From Chamaecrista fasciculata (Eukaryota; Streptophyta; Magnoliopsida; Fabales; Fabaceae), in assembly GCA_003254925.1 (NCBI GenBank), contig QANZ01030519.1, positions 1-64,000 on the forward strand: a DNA stretch of 64,000 nucleotides, in the 5' to 3' direction. Positions 47,501 to 59,620 of the stretch are shown here, in pieces. A program made the translations under genes and the position numbers. Every line of letters begins with the position of its first letter. The stretch's first letter is position 1. Under the pieces are notes generated by a model that ran no database searches, had not been told where the DNA came from, and saw only the letters and a program-made list of their open reading frames with translations.

Positions 47501-50500
47501 TTTTAGCCGTAGCTATCGCTGATTGGCTATCACAGTGTAATGAAATGGATGGAATTGGTTTGTCACCTAATGAGATATTTGCTAAGAAGTTTCCCAACCA
47601 CTCAGCCTCAGTTCCAGCCAACTCCAAAGCAACAAATTCAAAATCCCTTAAGGATTTAGATATAAAGCTTTGCTTGGCTGACATCCATGTGACAACACCA
47701 CCACCAAACACAAACACATAGCCATTAGTGGATTTTGTCTCATCTGAATTTGAAATCCAGTTAACATTATCCTTCTAATACAGCGGGAAATCCACTATAT
47801 AGTATACCATAGTTTATGGCACCTCTCAAATATTTTAATTTTACCAAGGCCTCCCAACATTCATTGTTTGGACAATGAGTATATCTGCTCAATCTACACA
47901 CAGCATAAGCTATGTCAGGCCTGGTATAATTCATTAAATACAACAGACTCTCAATAATCTGTGCATATTTAGATTGAGCCACAAGATCTCCTCTATTTTT
48001 CTTTAATTGCACACTAGAATCATAAGGAGTACTCACAGGAGATCTATCATATTGTTCAAACTTTCTCAGAATCGTCTCAATATAAAGTTCTTGAGAAAGT
48101 AAGATACAATTTTCATTCCTTATGATTTTAACACCAAAAAAATAGTTTTTCTTTACCCATATCTTTCAACTTCAACAGAAGAGAAATTACCACTTAACAA
48201 AACTTTATCAAATTTTTCATGTCATTGCTTGAGTTCTTGTTTTAAACCATACAACGACTTCACTAATTTACATACTTTATTCTCTTGACCAGGAACACTA
48301 CACCCTTTGGGTTATACCATATAAATTTCTTTTCCATCTAAATCACCATTTAGATAAAACAGTTTTCACATTCATTTAATGAATAAAAGGATTGTGAATT
48401 GATGCTAAAGCAATCAAAATTCGCACAGAAAAAATTCTGGTCACAAGAGACAAGGTATTAAAATAATCAATATTTTCTTTTGTGTATAGCCTTTAGCTAC
48501 CAACCTCGCTTTATATTTATCTATAAAATCATAGGAAAAGGTTTCCTTTTAAAAACTCATTTACACCCAATTGGTTTTGCTCCCTAAGGCAAATGAACTA
48601 ATACTCATGTTTTATTCTTATTTAAATAACCAATCTCAGCTTTAAAAGCTTCTCCCCATTTATTAGCATCATGAGAAGAAACAACTTCATAAAAATTTCT
48701 AGGCTCATCTTCAACTAGAAAAGTATGAAAGTCATCTCTAAAAGATTTTTCTTTGCTATCCCTTTGCTTCTTCTCAAATTTCCAAAAAAAAAATTTGCAT
48801 CATTTGTCTCAATAATTGTGTTTTGATTCAAAACACCACTTCTTAAAATTAAGAAACTATATGCACCACTATTTTAAGCATAACCAATAAAAACACAGTC
48901 AGCAGTTTTAGAACCCAATTTTCTCTTTTAAAAAATAGGTAATAAAACTTTAATAAGACACCCCCACACTTTCAAATATTTCAAATTAGGCACAAAACCT
49001 TTCCATAACTGGTAAGGTGTCTTACCAGTCTTCCTACGAAGAATTCTATTTTGTAGAGAACAAACATATAACAAAACTTCACCCCATAAATTATTATAAG
49101 CACCAGAACTAACAATCAAAACACCCATCAATTCTTTTAAAATAAATAATTTATAGGATACAATTTTTCTACATTAAAAATGAACTTGCCAAAAAACATA
49201 AATGACAGGTCCAAACTCATCTGTAAAGTTTATTCATTCTATCATAAAAATAAAATAATATAACAACAAATAACCAAAAGACTGAGTTAATTGATATTTT
49301 ATCAACAATCAAAATATACAGATCTTGATTACAATAACCCTTTCCCACAAAAAAATATTATTGTCATTATAATCTTGTCAGATTTAAATGACACTTTAAT
49401 CCCAACTTTCAATAACAGAGCAACATAAAATAAATTTGCTCTCATAGTGGATATATACAGAACATCATTTAGTTGCAAACTCTTTCCCATTGTGAGCTTA
49501 ATCACGACTTTTCATTTTCCTAGAACTATGGTAGTTCCGGAATCAACCAGATAGATTTTATCATCTCCTTCTTCAAAGGAGGAAAACAGTTCTTTATTAG
49601 AACAACTGTGTCTTGTAGCACCACAATCTATCACCCATTTTTCATATCAGATATTAGTAAAAATTCAGAGAGCATTGCAATAATAATTTGATTATTACTG
49701 TCATCATCTCTATAAACCAAATTTCCATTTGATTTAAGAGAACTATCACACTTTTGATAATTTTCCCCAGCTCTCATTAAATATTGCAATTTATGATGTT
49801 CTGATATATCACATACATAACAATTATATTTCAACATTATATTGAGATTAGAGTTAATAGGTTTGTAATCAAATTGCCCATAATTTTTATCATAAAATAA
49901 ATTAACATACCTCTTTTAACACAAATTTAAAATCTACTCTCTCCTGCTGGGCAACGCCTCTATAAATTAAGATATAATGCTACTATAATGCTCAGAAAGG
50001 GGTATGAGCCCGACCGAGGGTTAGAAGCCATTCTTAGCAACAAAATAATGCTACTAAACAAACATAAAAGAATAACAACCACTCAGATTTTATCCCAGTT
50101 GTTTCAGACGCAAAGAAAGATGACGATGCAATTTTCAACCATTATCAAGCTAACAAAATGCTGGTAAATTAAGAATGTGTACGGACTATTAAGTATTAAC
50201 TTATCTTCAATTCCTTTCATAATTTCATGAAGCTATCATAAGAGCTTCAGCATTCACAACAATTAAATTTGCAATCAAACTCACCAGACGAGGACGAAGC
50301 TTCTGCGAGCTGCGAAGATCTGAAGTGGAACCGTTAAACCAAGCCGACGAGCGACGGCGTGAGATCAACGTCGGCGAGAGACCAGCGATCGATGATGATC
50401 GCCTCTTTGCAAATATTCCAATGCGACAAAAGCAACGCGCCGATGCTTTCCAATGCCGCCAAATGTCTCCAGCTAGGGTTCGACGGCATACACGGCGCCG

Positions 50501-53500
50501 CCGATTCCGTCGGTCAGAAAACTCCCAGACGCGGCGACGTTGGCAAAGCTGCACAGCCTCCATGACTCAATAATTTCGATTTTGCTATCTATCAAGGGAT
50601 TCCCGCTGCACACTCTGTAGATTTATGCCAACCCTCTCTTTCCTTCACTTCTTTTTAATCCACCCAAAAGCACGCACACACAAGGAAAAAAAAAGTGCTC
50701 TTATTCACGATGCCTACCAACTAGGGATGAGAAGGTTTAATCCGATGGCCACAAAAAATTAATGGAATTAGACGCAGATAAACGATTCTGAAAGTCGAAG
50801 ATTATAGAACAAAAAAAAAAGGTTTAATATCTCTTCAGATTGTTGGGGATTTCTCAGAATAATTTCGAGTCGCGTCTCTAGAACACTGTCCTGAAGAGAT
50901 ATTCCGGTATCCCACTGATTAGAAACCGGCACTCTCACAGGATTAAACGAAATCTTCCTCAATGTCACACAAAGAGGGATACAGAATAGCAGAAGAAAAG
51001 TTAGAGACTATACGAGAGAGAGAGGCTGCTCATGATTTAGAAACTAGGGTTCTCATATATATATATAATAGGTCTAATAAAATATTTATTTAACTATAAT
51101 AATTAATAAAATATTTATTAATTATAATAATTAATAAAATAAAGTACCAAAAATAACCTCAACCCTCATATCTCTTTTGTGCAAGCAATGTGGACTTATT
51201 TTACACACCCAATATTAGACTTAGGTCCAACAAGCGCAACTTAATTTCTCAAGTCTAAACTGTTTGATTCAGAAACTGTGGAATGGTCTTCACCTTTATT
51301 TTAAAAGTCATAAGTACCATTTGACTAAGATTGAAAGAAAAAACAAAAAAATCTGTTCCTGCCCTGTGTTGTTGAACACTTGAACTTCTTTTTCCTACGT
51401 TTCTGTAATAGATTAATAACAAAATAGTAATTCAATAATCTTTTCTCTCTTGGCCACTTCCTAATCCAACAATATAAGTATCAAAATATCCAAGTCCAGT
51501 ACTAGTTGTACAATATGAGGCTAAAAAAATTCTACCTGACCATTTGTTGGCTCATATAGACGTAGCAAAAGGTTCACCAGTGTGCTTTTTCCACTGCCAC
51601 TAAGACCAACCTGTGTAAAATTGAAAGAAATGGCAAGTCAATATCTTAGCCATTACGCAGGCAATGAATAAACTGAAGAAACTAGAATCAGTTACTTACT
51701 ATCGCAACCACCTCACTAGGACGGACAGCAAAGGTTACATGCTGGACTACAGGCACCTGTAATAATGACGAGTCATTAGTTGAGCATGTATTAACTATGT
51801 AGAAGCACAGTATAATTAAATTTAGCATGCCTCTAATTTCAGAAATTGCATTTTATTAGTTGAGCATGTATTAACTAGGTAGAAGCACAGCAAAATTAAA
51901 TTTAGCATGCCTCTAATTTTAGAAATTGCATTTTTATTTACAATGTAGAAGAAAGTGCATAAAGGTGAAGAGTTGGATAAAAATACTATACAGTTAAGAA
52001 GCTCCATATTCCCCCTTTCCCCAAGAAAGAATCTATTATTCCATTTCCAGAAGAGTTCACCATTCAGATAAAGGATATTTACCGTTGGCCTTGAAGGATA
52101 GTGAAAAGATATGTCTTTAAATTCAATATGCCCTGTTAACCTCTGCAATTTTACTCCTGTAACAAAGTCACATCAAATCTTAAATAAGCTTTTATGATAA
52201 TTATCTGAAAAAAATTAGTAATTGCCATTTGCTACCACATAAGTTGTTCCTTCTTTGTTTATTACATATACAGTGACACATGCAAAAGACTAACTCAACA
52301 AAAGTAGTTTAAAGAAGTGAAATTTTAACACAGCTCATAGGAGCACTTGCCTTTCGCAGAGAATTGGCTGCTAGGTGAGAGATCCATCAAATGGAATACT
52401 TTTTCACTGGCCCCAACAGACTGCATCAAAGAGGATATACTGTCTCCCACCCACCAGGTTGAATAAATAAGCCATTCACTGTATAGTATAAACTTAGTAA
52501 GTTTCTCTGCGGTTATATGACCTGCTAGAATAGACATTCCTCCAAACAGCACGGCGATAACCTAAAACAAGTATTCCAATAGAAACAGAAGTCAAGTACA
52601 GAGGTTTGACTTCACTAGTTACAATTCACCAATTATTGAGGTGAGATCATGTCTAAAAGAAAAGATAATACACTCACTCACTCACCTTTGAGCAAATGTT
52701 AGCATTCTCCTCATTTGGGTCAGACAAAAAATAAACTTTCTATTTCTTTGAAAAGAAAATGAATGCAAGGGCATGTATGCAAGGTTGTTTAATTAGTTGT
52801 ACATAAAAAAAGTGGAGGATATTGAAGTTCAAATAAAAGGGCTAAAGTATATTTTTTGGATTGGTAGAAATTAAGGACATACATGATGGACCATGAATCC
52901 ATCTCTTTCTCAGAACCTGAATTTCTAAAAGCTGCACTTAAATAACATGGCAATTATAACTCTTTTTTTCAGAGACATAAATAATTTTCTTTTTAGATCA
53001 TTATAAATTATCGAGGATGCTAACCTCCACACAAGAGTGAGCGCCTAGGTTAGCTTTACCCTTATGTACATGTGTGTATTGTGTTGACAGAAAACTATCA
53101 TAATTTAAGAAACTCTTGGTCATGCCTGAGTTGAATGATAAAGAATGTTGAAGCTGAAATTCCAAACTCCATATGCAGCACTCTGTCGCAAGCTTATACC
53201 AGCTAATTTCCCCAGCCACCACTTGTACCTATAGATAACGAATAATGACAAATTGATGAACTATAGAGATGAAACTATGATTAATACATTATAATACTAA
53301 TATGGTCATCACCTTCCAAGTTCTTCTTCTTCTGTTCCATAAACACGGACTGTTCTAATCAGAGAGAATGTCTCTTGAGCTACCTACAATTCAATAGTGA
53401 AAAAAATTGGTTCAATGCCATTCAGTAAACTTAAAATCAATTATTGTGTTGAGCATCTTATTCTACATCATTCGCAGAAGCAGTGACTTCTTGGATTAAC

Positions 53501-55367
53501 CTTGCAGCCTTTTTCTGGTACCTATGCAGAAACAGATAACCAATTAACCCAATTGATATACAGGAGACAAGGAAGGAAACCACAGAAAAAGGGGAATGGG
53601 GGAGAGCTAACAAGGCAATGTCAAGATTCTGATGAGGAGACTTCAAATTTTACCTTCCATAAAGTAGCAAAACTGCTGATAATACAGAGCATATCATCAA
53701 TGTATACAAACCAAGTTTCCAAGACAAAAATATTAAGTAGGTTAATGCACCTGTTCCCTACAGAGACAAAGAAACAAATTGAAAGCCGAAAATTTGGGAT
53801 GTGGGATAAATTTCAAGAGCATTGAGTCTTTCATAAGCAAAGCAACCTGAAGAACATTGCGCAAGATCAAGTTAAGATCATTTCCAATAACACGTGAAAC
53901 TTGTTGACAATCTGCCCCAAGCCTACTTGTCATATCACCAACTGTTTCATTATCAAAAAATGATATATCCTGTTAAAAAAAAGGCAAGCGTCAAACTATA
54001 CAGCAACAAGGAAAAAAATGAAAATAGAAAGAGTAAGAACAACTAGTGGGGCAGAAGAACCTGAAGAAGAAGGGAGGAGTATAATGTTTCTCTCATTCTC
54101 TTAACCTGCATATAAAGTTAAAGATTAAAATGTCTAGAAAGGGAATTGCTGAAATGCAATAGTGCTAAATTTGAAAATATTATTCTATTTAATTTAGCCA
54201 TGTCTCATAGAAAAGCATAATTTCTGAACCATGGAACCATAGCTTTTTTTTTCCTCTCTCTCAGAATAATCAACACAGTGCTGACCTTGATATTGCAATT
54301 TATATATTTCGCACATTATGGGAAAGAAAAGCCAATTAGTACATGAAACATGACAGAGAAACTCACCAGGATCATGTTTGCAATTCCAAAAAAGCAGCCT
54401 CGTATCCCACTGAAGCACAAGAAAAGGCTTGTTATGAATCCTGATACCCCCGACATGCAAGATGAGAAGTTTCAAATTAAGAGATTAAAAAAAATGCATC
54501 CTATTTCTCATGTCCTTTATTTCAGCATCTGTCTTCAGAATCTTGTAACATCCACTTATTCAGCAGATATATATATATATAAGCATTTCCAAAGTAGAGA
54601 CGACAATACACTTTTGGAAATTAGTAGCACAAAAAAAAGAATCATATCACAGTCAACAGGTAGAATAATAATAGAAGGGAGATTTGACCATACAAGATTT
54701 TGACCTGCAAATTCCCGAAGTTATACAGAACACAACCAAGCAAAGCACATTCCGACGGAAAACTGCAATTTCCGCACTCTGTGCAGAGAAGATGGATGCT
54801 GTTAAGAAATGCGGTATGGAAATCTCCGAAACCTGAAAATTGAAAAACACATTCGAAGCATAAATCAATTTCGAGAAATTAATTTGACACCCAAAAAAAG
54901 AAGAAAGAAAAAACACGCACTGCTGCAAGAATCAGAGCAGAGAATGCGGCGAAAACAACCCATCGATCATGAGCAATAAGCTGCCACATTTTACCAAGCG
55001 CGCGCCAAACAGTGACGGGTCTCGCTAAATCCTGAACCTCAACATCATCATCGAAGTCCCACCATTTTCCTCCAGGCAAAATCGAAGGAAGCAAACTGAC
55101 CCATCTACTAAATCTCTTCAGAAAATCTCGATCATCATCTTCTTCTTCAATTAAAGCTTCTGGGGTCGTCTGAACAGAAACCCCATCAATGGACGCAGAT
55201 TTTGGAGGGATTACAAGAATGCGTCGTCTGGGAAGAACAATTCCGATTCTATTAGTACTAGTGGCGAAATGGAAGGCTCTGTGATGAACACTGATACGAG
55301 GCTTTGAATAATCATGACGAATGGAAGATAGTAAATGGGGTTGAGTGACACCAAGTATCAAAGCCAT
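44520..55367 (-). CDS. ABCB26: Plastid half-size ABC transporter, ABCB26/TAP1-like
   Basis: Eighteen exons: 55367-54921, 54832-54705, 54409-54367, 54105-54061, 53969-53847, 53757-53654, 53521-53467, 53383-53313, 53228-53126, 52561-52351, 52156-52083, 51756-51700, 51610-51536, 46111-46037, 45960-45679, 45557-45493, 45414-45354 and 44600-44520. All phases agree and give 699 residues, close to the 700 of Arabidopsis ABCB26. An Arg/Ser-rich N terminus (transit-like), the LPGGKWWDF block and about five membrane segments precede one nucleotide-binding domain. That domain has Walker [10 protein letters not shown] (about 489-497), signature LSGGQ (592-596), Walker B ILILDE (612-617) and H-loop His about 652. 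Introns 9 and 10 have GC donors (CAG-GCATGA, AAAG-GCAAGT). Intron 13 carries a Copia element. Half transporters dimerise; the substrate is unknown. ABCB28 is the nearest alternative; gene order favours ABCB26. Confidence 0.94.
44690..44965. repeat. MITE in ABCB26 intron 17
   Basis: Inverted ends GCAAAAATGCATTTTTGGTCCCC / GGGGACCAAATAGGTGCTTTTGC, with AAATTTTCAATTT and TGAAACTTT blocks pairing inside. A decayed relative lies at about 62825-63150. Confidence 0.65.
46365..46755 (-). repeat. 3' LTR of the Copia element
   Basis: Near-identical to 50841-51232. The outermost T of the TG end is changed to A at 46364. Contains an AT-rich TATATATATAATAGG stretch and a TAAAATATTTATT repeat. Confidence 0.85.
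47310..47717 (-). pseudogene. Copia RNase H domain
   Basis: A 135-codon open frame with the Copia RNase H pattern: [27 protein letters not shown], then [46 protein letters not shown] and [10 protein letters not shown]. It is the best preserved part of the element, but the first active-site block is missing. Confidence 0.85.
47767..48036 (-). pseudogene. Copia reverse transcriptase C-terminal piece
   Basis: Contains [30 protein letters not shown] and a [24 protein letters not shown] end, the typical Copia reverse transcriptase to RNase H join (Y-LIGSLLYL-TRPDI consensus). The YVDD catalytic region upstream is scrambled by stops. Confidence 0.8.
50221..50700. other. GC-rich coding-like block near the 5' LTR of the Copia element
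   Basis: About 350 bp of GC-rich sequence stands out from AT-rich surroundings. ORFs are open on both strands (minus 50225-50563; plus 50359-50565), so strand cannot be decided from openness. On the minus strand a canonical donor CTG-GTGAGTTTG follows at about 50285. The position corresponds to the 5' leader/gag side of the element, where no Copia gag is recognisable. It may be a captured host exon. No family recognised. Confidence 0.45.
51777..51936 (+). repeat. 80-bp tandem duplication in ABCB26 intron 11
   Basis: Two copies of an 80-bp unit (TTGAGCATGTATTAACTA... to ...AAATTGCATTTT) start near 51780 and 51860 and differ at a handful of positions. Confidence 0.85.
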
Positions 55368-57238
55368 GGAAGACGCAATGGAGTATTACAGACCATATAG
55401 AAAGATATCTATCATGTGGGTTTTGGATAAAGCTACTAACGATTTTTGCGTTGCTTGGTCTTCTTACCCATCCATGCACGACCAATCAACAAAAACGACA
55501 TCGTTTTGCCCCGTCGGTTTGATTCATATTTATTATTCCTAATCAGTCAAAACCTCATATTGGTCCTTGAAGTACAAATGAATTATATTTTGATCCATAA
55601 AGTATTTTTTGTTTTAAGCAAAAGTATTACAAGTGCTGTCAAACTATAAAATAACTCAGTTCTACTCTTAAATTTTTTTTGTTGTAAATTATATTTTTAA
55701 AATTTCACATTTGTCTCAAATCTCAATTGTAAATCAAAGTCTACCATTGTTTAAACTTTAAATCATTAACGAAAATGATAATGTGGTAAGTGACTTTTGT
55801 TTTTAGTGTCAATTGTACTTTAGAGTTTTACATTCGTATCAATTTTACTCCTAAATTTTAATACTTTGTGTCAACTGTATCCTGTAAAAAGTTGATATTA
55901 GCATGACGTCAGTATTTTTCATTAGCGATTTAGACAGTGTTAAGTTTTAAAGTATAGTTGAGATAAATATGAAACCTTAGAGGTACAACTGACAAAAAAA
56001 AAAGAAATACAACTGAGACTCACACCATAGTTTTGGGACGCGGGAGGTGCTTTTGCCTTTATTTTATTTCAATCTTAAAGTTTTCAGGTTGTGCTATTGT
56101 TAATTTTTACCGCGATTTCGTCTTTATTTTTTAAGAAAATTGAACAATTGACTTGAACAATTTCTCTCTTCTATGTATCATAATAAATGAGTTAGCAAAA
56201 GGAAAAATAAATATTACCCTTATCTCGTAACAACAAGAGACATGACATCTCTTCATAGCATACACTATACATTAAGGAAGAAGATTACAACATTAATACT
56301 TATTTTTCTATCGCAAAACTCATTTATGAAGACACATATAAAATAAAATTAGAAAAGTTAGTTGTCCAGTGAAGAGATAATAAAAGAAATTAGACGAGAT
56401 CAAAATAGAGACCGACGGTAAAACAAATTTGAAACTTCTAGGATCAAAACAAAATGAAAACTATTTTAAAAACTATAACAGAATTTACCCTTTACTATAG
56501 GGACCAATATGGAGTTTTGACCTACTCTCAAGCTTCTCTTTTTTCCGTGCTAGAAAAGAAGTTTCAGCTGCTACACCTACACAGTTGCCACACGGCTCTT
56601 GCATCCACAGAGTGACACGTTTTCAGCGTCAAAGACACCAGTGTCCTTCCACAATTCACAAAGTTGTAAAATTTGCAAAAATATAAATTTGGTCTCATAT
56701 CTTTTGCTCAATTTCCAATTTGATCTTGTATCTATTTTTTTTTGCAATTTTAGTCCTATATCTTTACAAAAAAAAGTCTCAATTTCGGTCTATATCATTT
56801 TTGGTCTCACATCATTTAGTTAAGTTGCAGAATTAGTCTCATATCTTTGCAAAAGGATTAACCATTAATTAGTCCTTTTGAAAAGACATGAGACTACTTA
56901 TAAACTTGACCCAAAGATATATGACCAATTATGCAATGAACCCAAAGATATAAAACCAAATATGAAACAAAAAAAAATATGGGACCAAATTGGGACTTGA
57001 TCCAAAAATATGGGACCAAAAGTGCAACAAAAAAAGATATGAGACCAAATTAGAAACTTAGAAAAAGATATGGGACCAAATTTGTACTTTAGCCCTTAAA
57101 CTTTTAGAATCGTTAGAGATAGATTCATGGGCATTTCGGTCCTTACGTTTTGAACCCCAAAATATCTTCTACACACAGTCTTTTCAGCGGGAACCAAATA
57201 TCTCTCATCATTCTCATTTCTTCATCTTCTTCGTTTCC
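55368..57238. promoter_or_regulatory. Divergent intergenic region, ABCB26 and TPR gene
   Basis: The 1.9-kb bidirectional spacer is mostly repeat. 55546-56522 is bounded by GTCAAAACCTCATATTGGTCC and GGGACCAATATGGAGTTTTGAC, an inverted pair that suggests one element with other MITE material inside. 56661-57095 is another MITE. Promoter sequence of both genes must be limited to short flanks next to each ATG. Confidence 0.5.
56661..57095. mobile_element. MITE of the same family as 27389-27797, copy B
   Basis: The right end read in reverse is GGGCTAAAGTACAAATTTGGTCCC, matching the left AAAAATATAAATTTGGTC; both arms are filled with CATATCTTT motifs in opposite orientation. It ends about 140 bp before the TPR ATG. 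Confidence 0.6.
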
Positions 57239-59620
57239 ATGGCCGTCAATTTAGGAAATCTAGCTCTGTTATTAGACGTGGCCTCGCCGCGTAGTGCGAT
57301 TCTGGAACGGAAGGCTCGAACGGCGGCTCTCGACGTCGTTTTGAACTTGCCAAAGAGGGATCCTCATGCGATTGCAACGAAGGGTTTCGATTTCGACGGT
57401 GAGGCTCAGGCTCGGAACCGAATCGTGGCTCGCGCGAAGTCGAATTCGGAGGTGAACGGTGTTGATTTCGATAGCGATGAAGAGAGCAACGAGAATAATG
57501 GGTATGGAGATCCAGACGACGAATCTTTCGATTGGGAGACGCAAATGCGGAGGAGAATGAGGGAGCTTGAGGAGAGGAGGGAGCTGGAGAAGAAGGCTGA
57601 GGAATTGCAGAGTCGGATGGGTGAGGATGATGGTGAAGGAGAAGAAGGAAGAGAAGAGACAGAGGAAGAGAAGAGGATGAGAGTGAGGAAAGAGCTCGAA
57701 AAGGTTTGAATTCTTTGATTATTTTCGCTTTGATGTTCGTTTTTGGTGTTTTGATTGATTACTGGACTGTGGAAGAACTAAGTAAACTGAATCAGGAAGA
57801 ACATTTAATGAGAAAAACTATATTTTAGTGCTCAATCGATATGATAACTTACAATTTAATCCTCCAAAGATTGTCAAATTAGTCCCCCAAATCCTTGTAA
57901 TGCCACCCTTATGGTTCAATTAAGAGAATATTAACTTAAGAAAAATTGAGTATGAAAGTGATATTATGTTAATTTAGTCATTACAGTGAAAGAAATTGGG
58001 TAACATTGGACTCAGTTGACGATAATAATCTTTGAGGGGTTAAATTGAAAGTCACTCTATCGGTCGAGACTAAAATATAGTTTTTTTTTTTTCAACATTT
58101 GATTGATAGAAGAATCAGCTCTGATTTGTGGTTTGTTTATATGGGTTTGTTAATTTTAATTCAGGTGGCTCAGGAGCAAGCAGAGAGGAGAGCCACGGCG
58201 CAATTGATGTTTGAATTGGGTCAAAAGGCTTATGGAAGGGGTATGTATGGACGTGCCATAGAGTTTCTTGAAGCTGCACTCACAATTATACCCAGACCTA
58301 CATTATTTGGTGGTGAGGTTGGTTGATTGTTACTTGTAAACTATATATATTCCTACACTTTCTTTGTATTCTTTTTCTCCTTAATTTGTTTTGTATATAC
58401 CTTTGTCTAATGAACTGGTTATTATATGTTTTGTTGGGTAAATTTCAGATACAGATATGGCTTGCTATGGCTTATGAGGCCAATAATCGTCATGCAGATT
58501 GCATTGACTTGTACAAGCAATTGGAGAAGAAGCATCCAAGTCTCAGCATCCGACGCCAAGCTTCCGAACTTCGCTACATTTTGCAGGCTCCAAAGCTCAA
58601 GATATCCCAAGAGGAGATGGTGACTATACCTTTGATTGGTTCTAGTTATGACAGGTAATTTGATTCTCTCTCATCCTCCCTAGCATATTCTTACTTGATT
58701 TTTGTTTTTGATGTAATTCTTACTCATTGTTGATCGTTATTCTTCCTAGTTTTGTCAAGAATTCTACAACTCAAAAACATTGCTGAGTGTTTTTGCCATG
58801 ATTCTTGCTAATTGCTGATTGTAGATTTTCAAAATTTCCTCAACTCTGAAAGCTTAGACAATTGAATGAATTTCATAAATAGTTTTACTCGATAGCTATT
58901 TGGGCGTGGCTAGATTGTAAAATTAATTTAGGATCAAACTCTTGTGACTTAATCATAGAGGCCTTAGTAGGGATATGATTGTAGGAATTGCTTCAACTAG
59001 CTGGATTTGTATGATTGTGTCATCATCATATCCTATTCATACCTTTTCTTTTCAATTTCAGGTCTATAATTTCCTGAACATCATAAGATTCATAACTTTA
59101 CAATTTGATCTCTGAAAAAGACATGAGTTGACAACTGAATTCTTAGAAGTCTAGTTTACACACTTTAATTTTTGAAAGTCATGAAGGTAATACACACTTT
59201 ATTGGTTTCATGAGTAAGGACAAAAAGATTGAAATGTATTGGTTTCATGAGTTTTAGTGATTAAATAGTATAAACTAACTTTTCAGGGATTGAATTGTCA
59301 ATTGTTAACTCGACGTATGACTCTATTATTCAGTTCTTCATCTGTTTGTGACTTAGAGCAAAGTAGAAGCTTAAAGTGAATCATTTTTGTTTTGTTGTGT
59401 ATGACATGATTGTAGCTATGCTGGAACATGGAGTGATAAAAACAAGGACAAAGACCGAAAAAGTGGGACAGTAACGAATCAGCTTCCATCGTCGAGAGAC
59501 TATCTTGGGGACTTTCTTGTATGGAAACCTCCCATTGGGTTGGAGAAAAACACAGCTTTCTGGGTTGGTTTGACAGTATGGTTGGGAATAGTTGGAGCTG
59601 CTCTCGTTCTTAAAAGATGA
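57239..59620 (+). CDS. TPR-like plastid protein with C-terminal membrane anchor
   Basis: Exons 57239-57703, 58165-58317, 58449-58654 and 59416-59620, all GT-AG with matching phases, give 342 residues. Residues 1-75 are moderately basic without a clear cleavage site. An acidic stretch and a long charged coiled-coil-like helix follow (about 95-165: MRRRMRELEERRELEKKAEELQ). A TPR-like region comes next (about 165-275: LGQKAYGRGMYGRAIEFLEAAL, then WLAMAYEANNRHADCIDLYKQLE). YLGDFLVWKPP and a final hydrophobic segment (FWVGLTVWLGIVGAALVLKR) end the protein. The arrangement matches the plant 'chloroplast lumen common' TPR family (At2g37400, At3g53560, At5g02590 from memory). Function is not established. 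Introns 1 and 3 contain MITEs. Coding is short relative to the gene because of them. Confidence 0.9.
57816..58085. repeat. MITE filling TPR intron 1
   Basis: AAAACTATATTTTAGTGCTCAATCGATAT pairs with ATCGGTCGAGACTAAAATATAGTTTT at the other side; AATTTAATCCTCCAAAGATT pairs with AATCTTTGAGGGGTTAAATT. It makes up most of the 461-bp intron. Confidence 0.7.
59100..59320. repeat. MITE in TPR intron 3 (same family as 22262-22465)
   Basis: GACATGAGTTGACAACTGAATTC at left and TTTCAGGGATTGAATTGTCAATTG at right, with the shared TTTGAAAGTCATG(A/G)AGG block inside. Confidence 0.6.

Larger units (their letters stand above)
46365..51232 (-). mobile_element. Copia LTR retrotransposon in ABCB26 intron 13
   Basis: Direct repeats of about 391 bp lie at 46365-46755 and 50841-51232, reading TGTTGGACC...CCCCAACA on the minus strand. 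They differ at only a few sites. A purine tract (GTGGGGGAT) lies at the inner edge of the left copy, so the 5' LTR is on the right. Decayed protein pieces appear in Copia order on the minus strand: zinc-knuckle/protease region (49837-49500), integrase ([30 protein letters not shown], near 49000), reverse transcriptase C terminus (48036-47767) and RNase H (47717-47310). No tRNA primer site was recognised and no target duplication is clear. It lies in the same orientation as the host gene. Confidence 0.88.

Noticed and set aside
46359..51237. A 5-bp target duplication for the Copia element
   Set aside because: Flanks ACCCA and AGCGC do not match, and the left LTR tip is altered, so no duplication is claimed.
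44520..55367. Assignment to ABCB28
   Set aside because: Length near 700 residues and neighbours RPL27A, RS-tailed protein and RAY1 fit ABCB26 better; a tree would decide.
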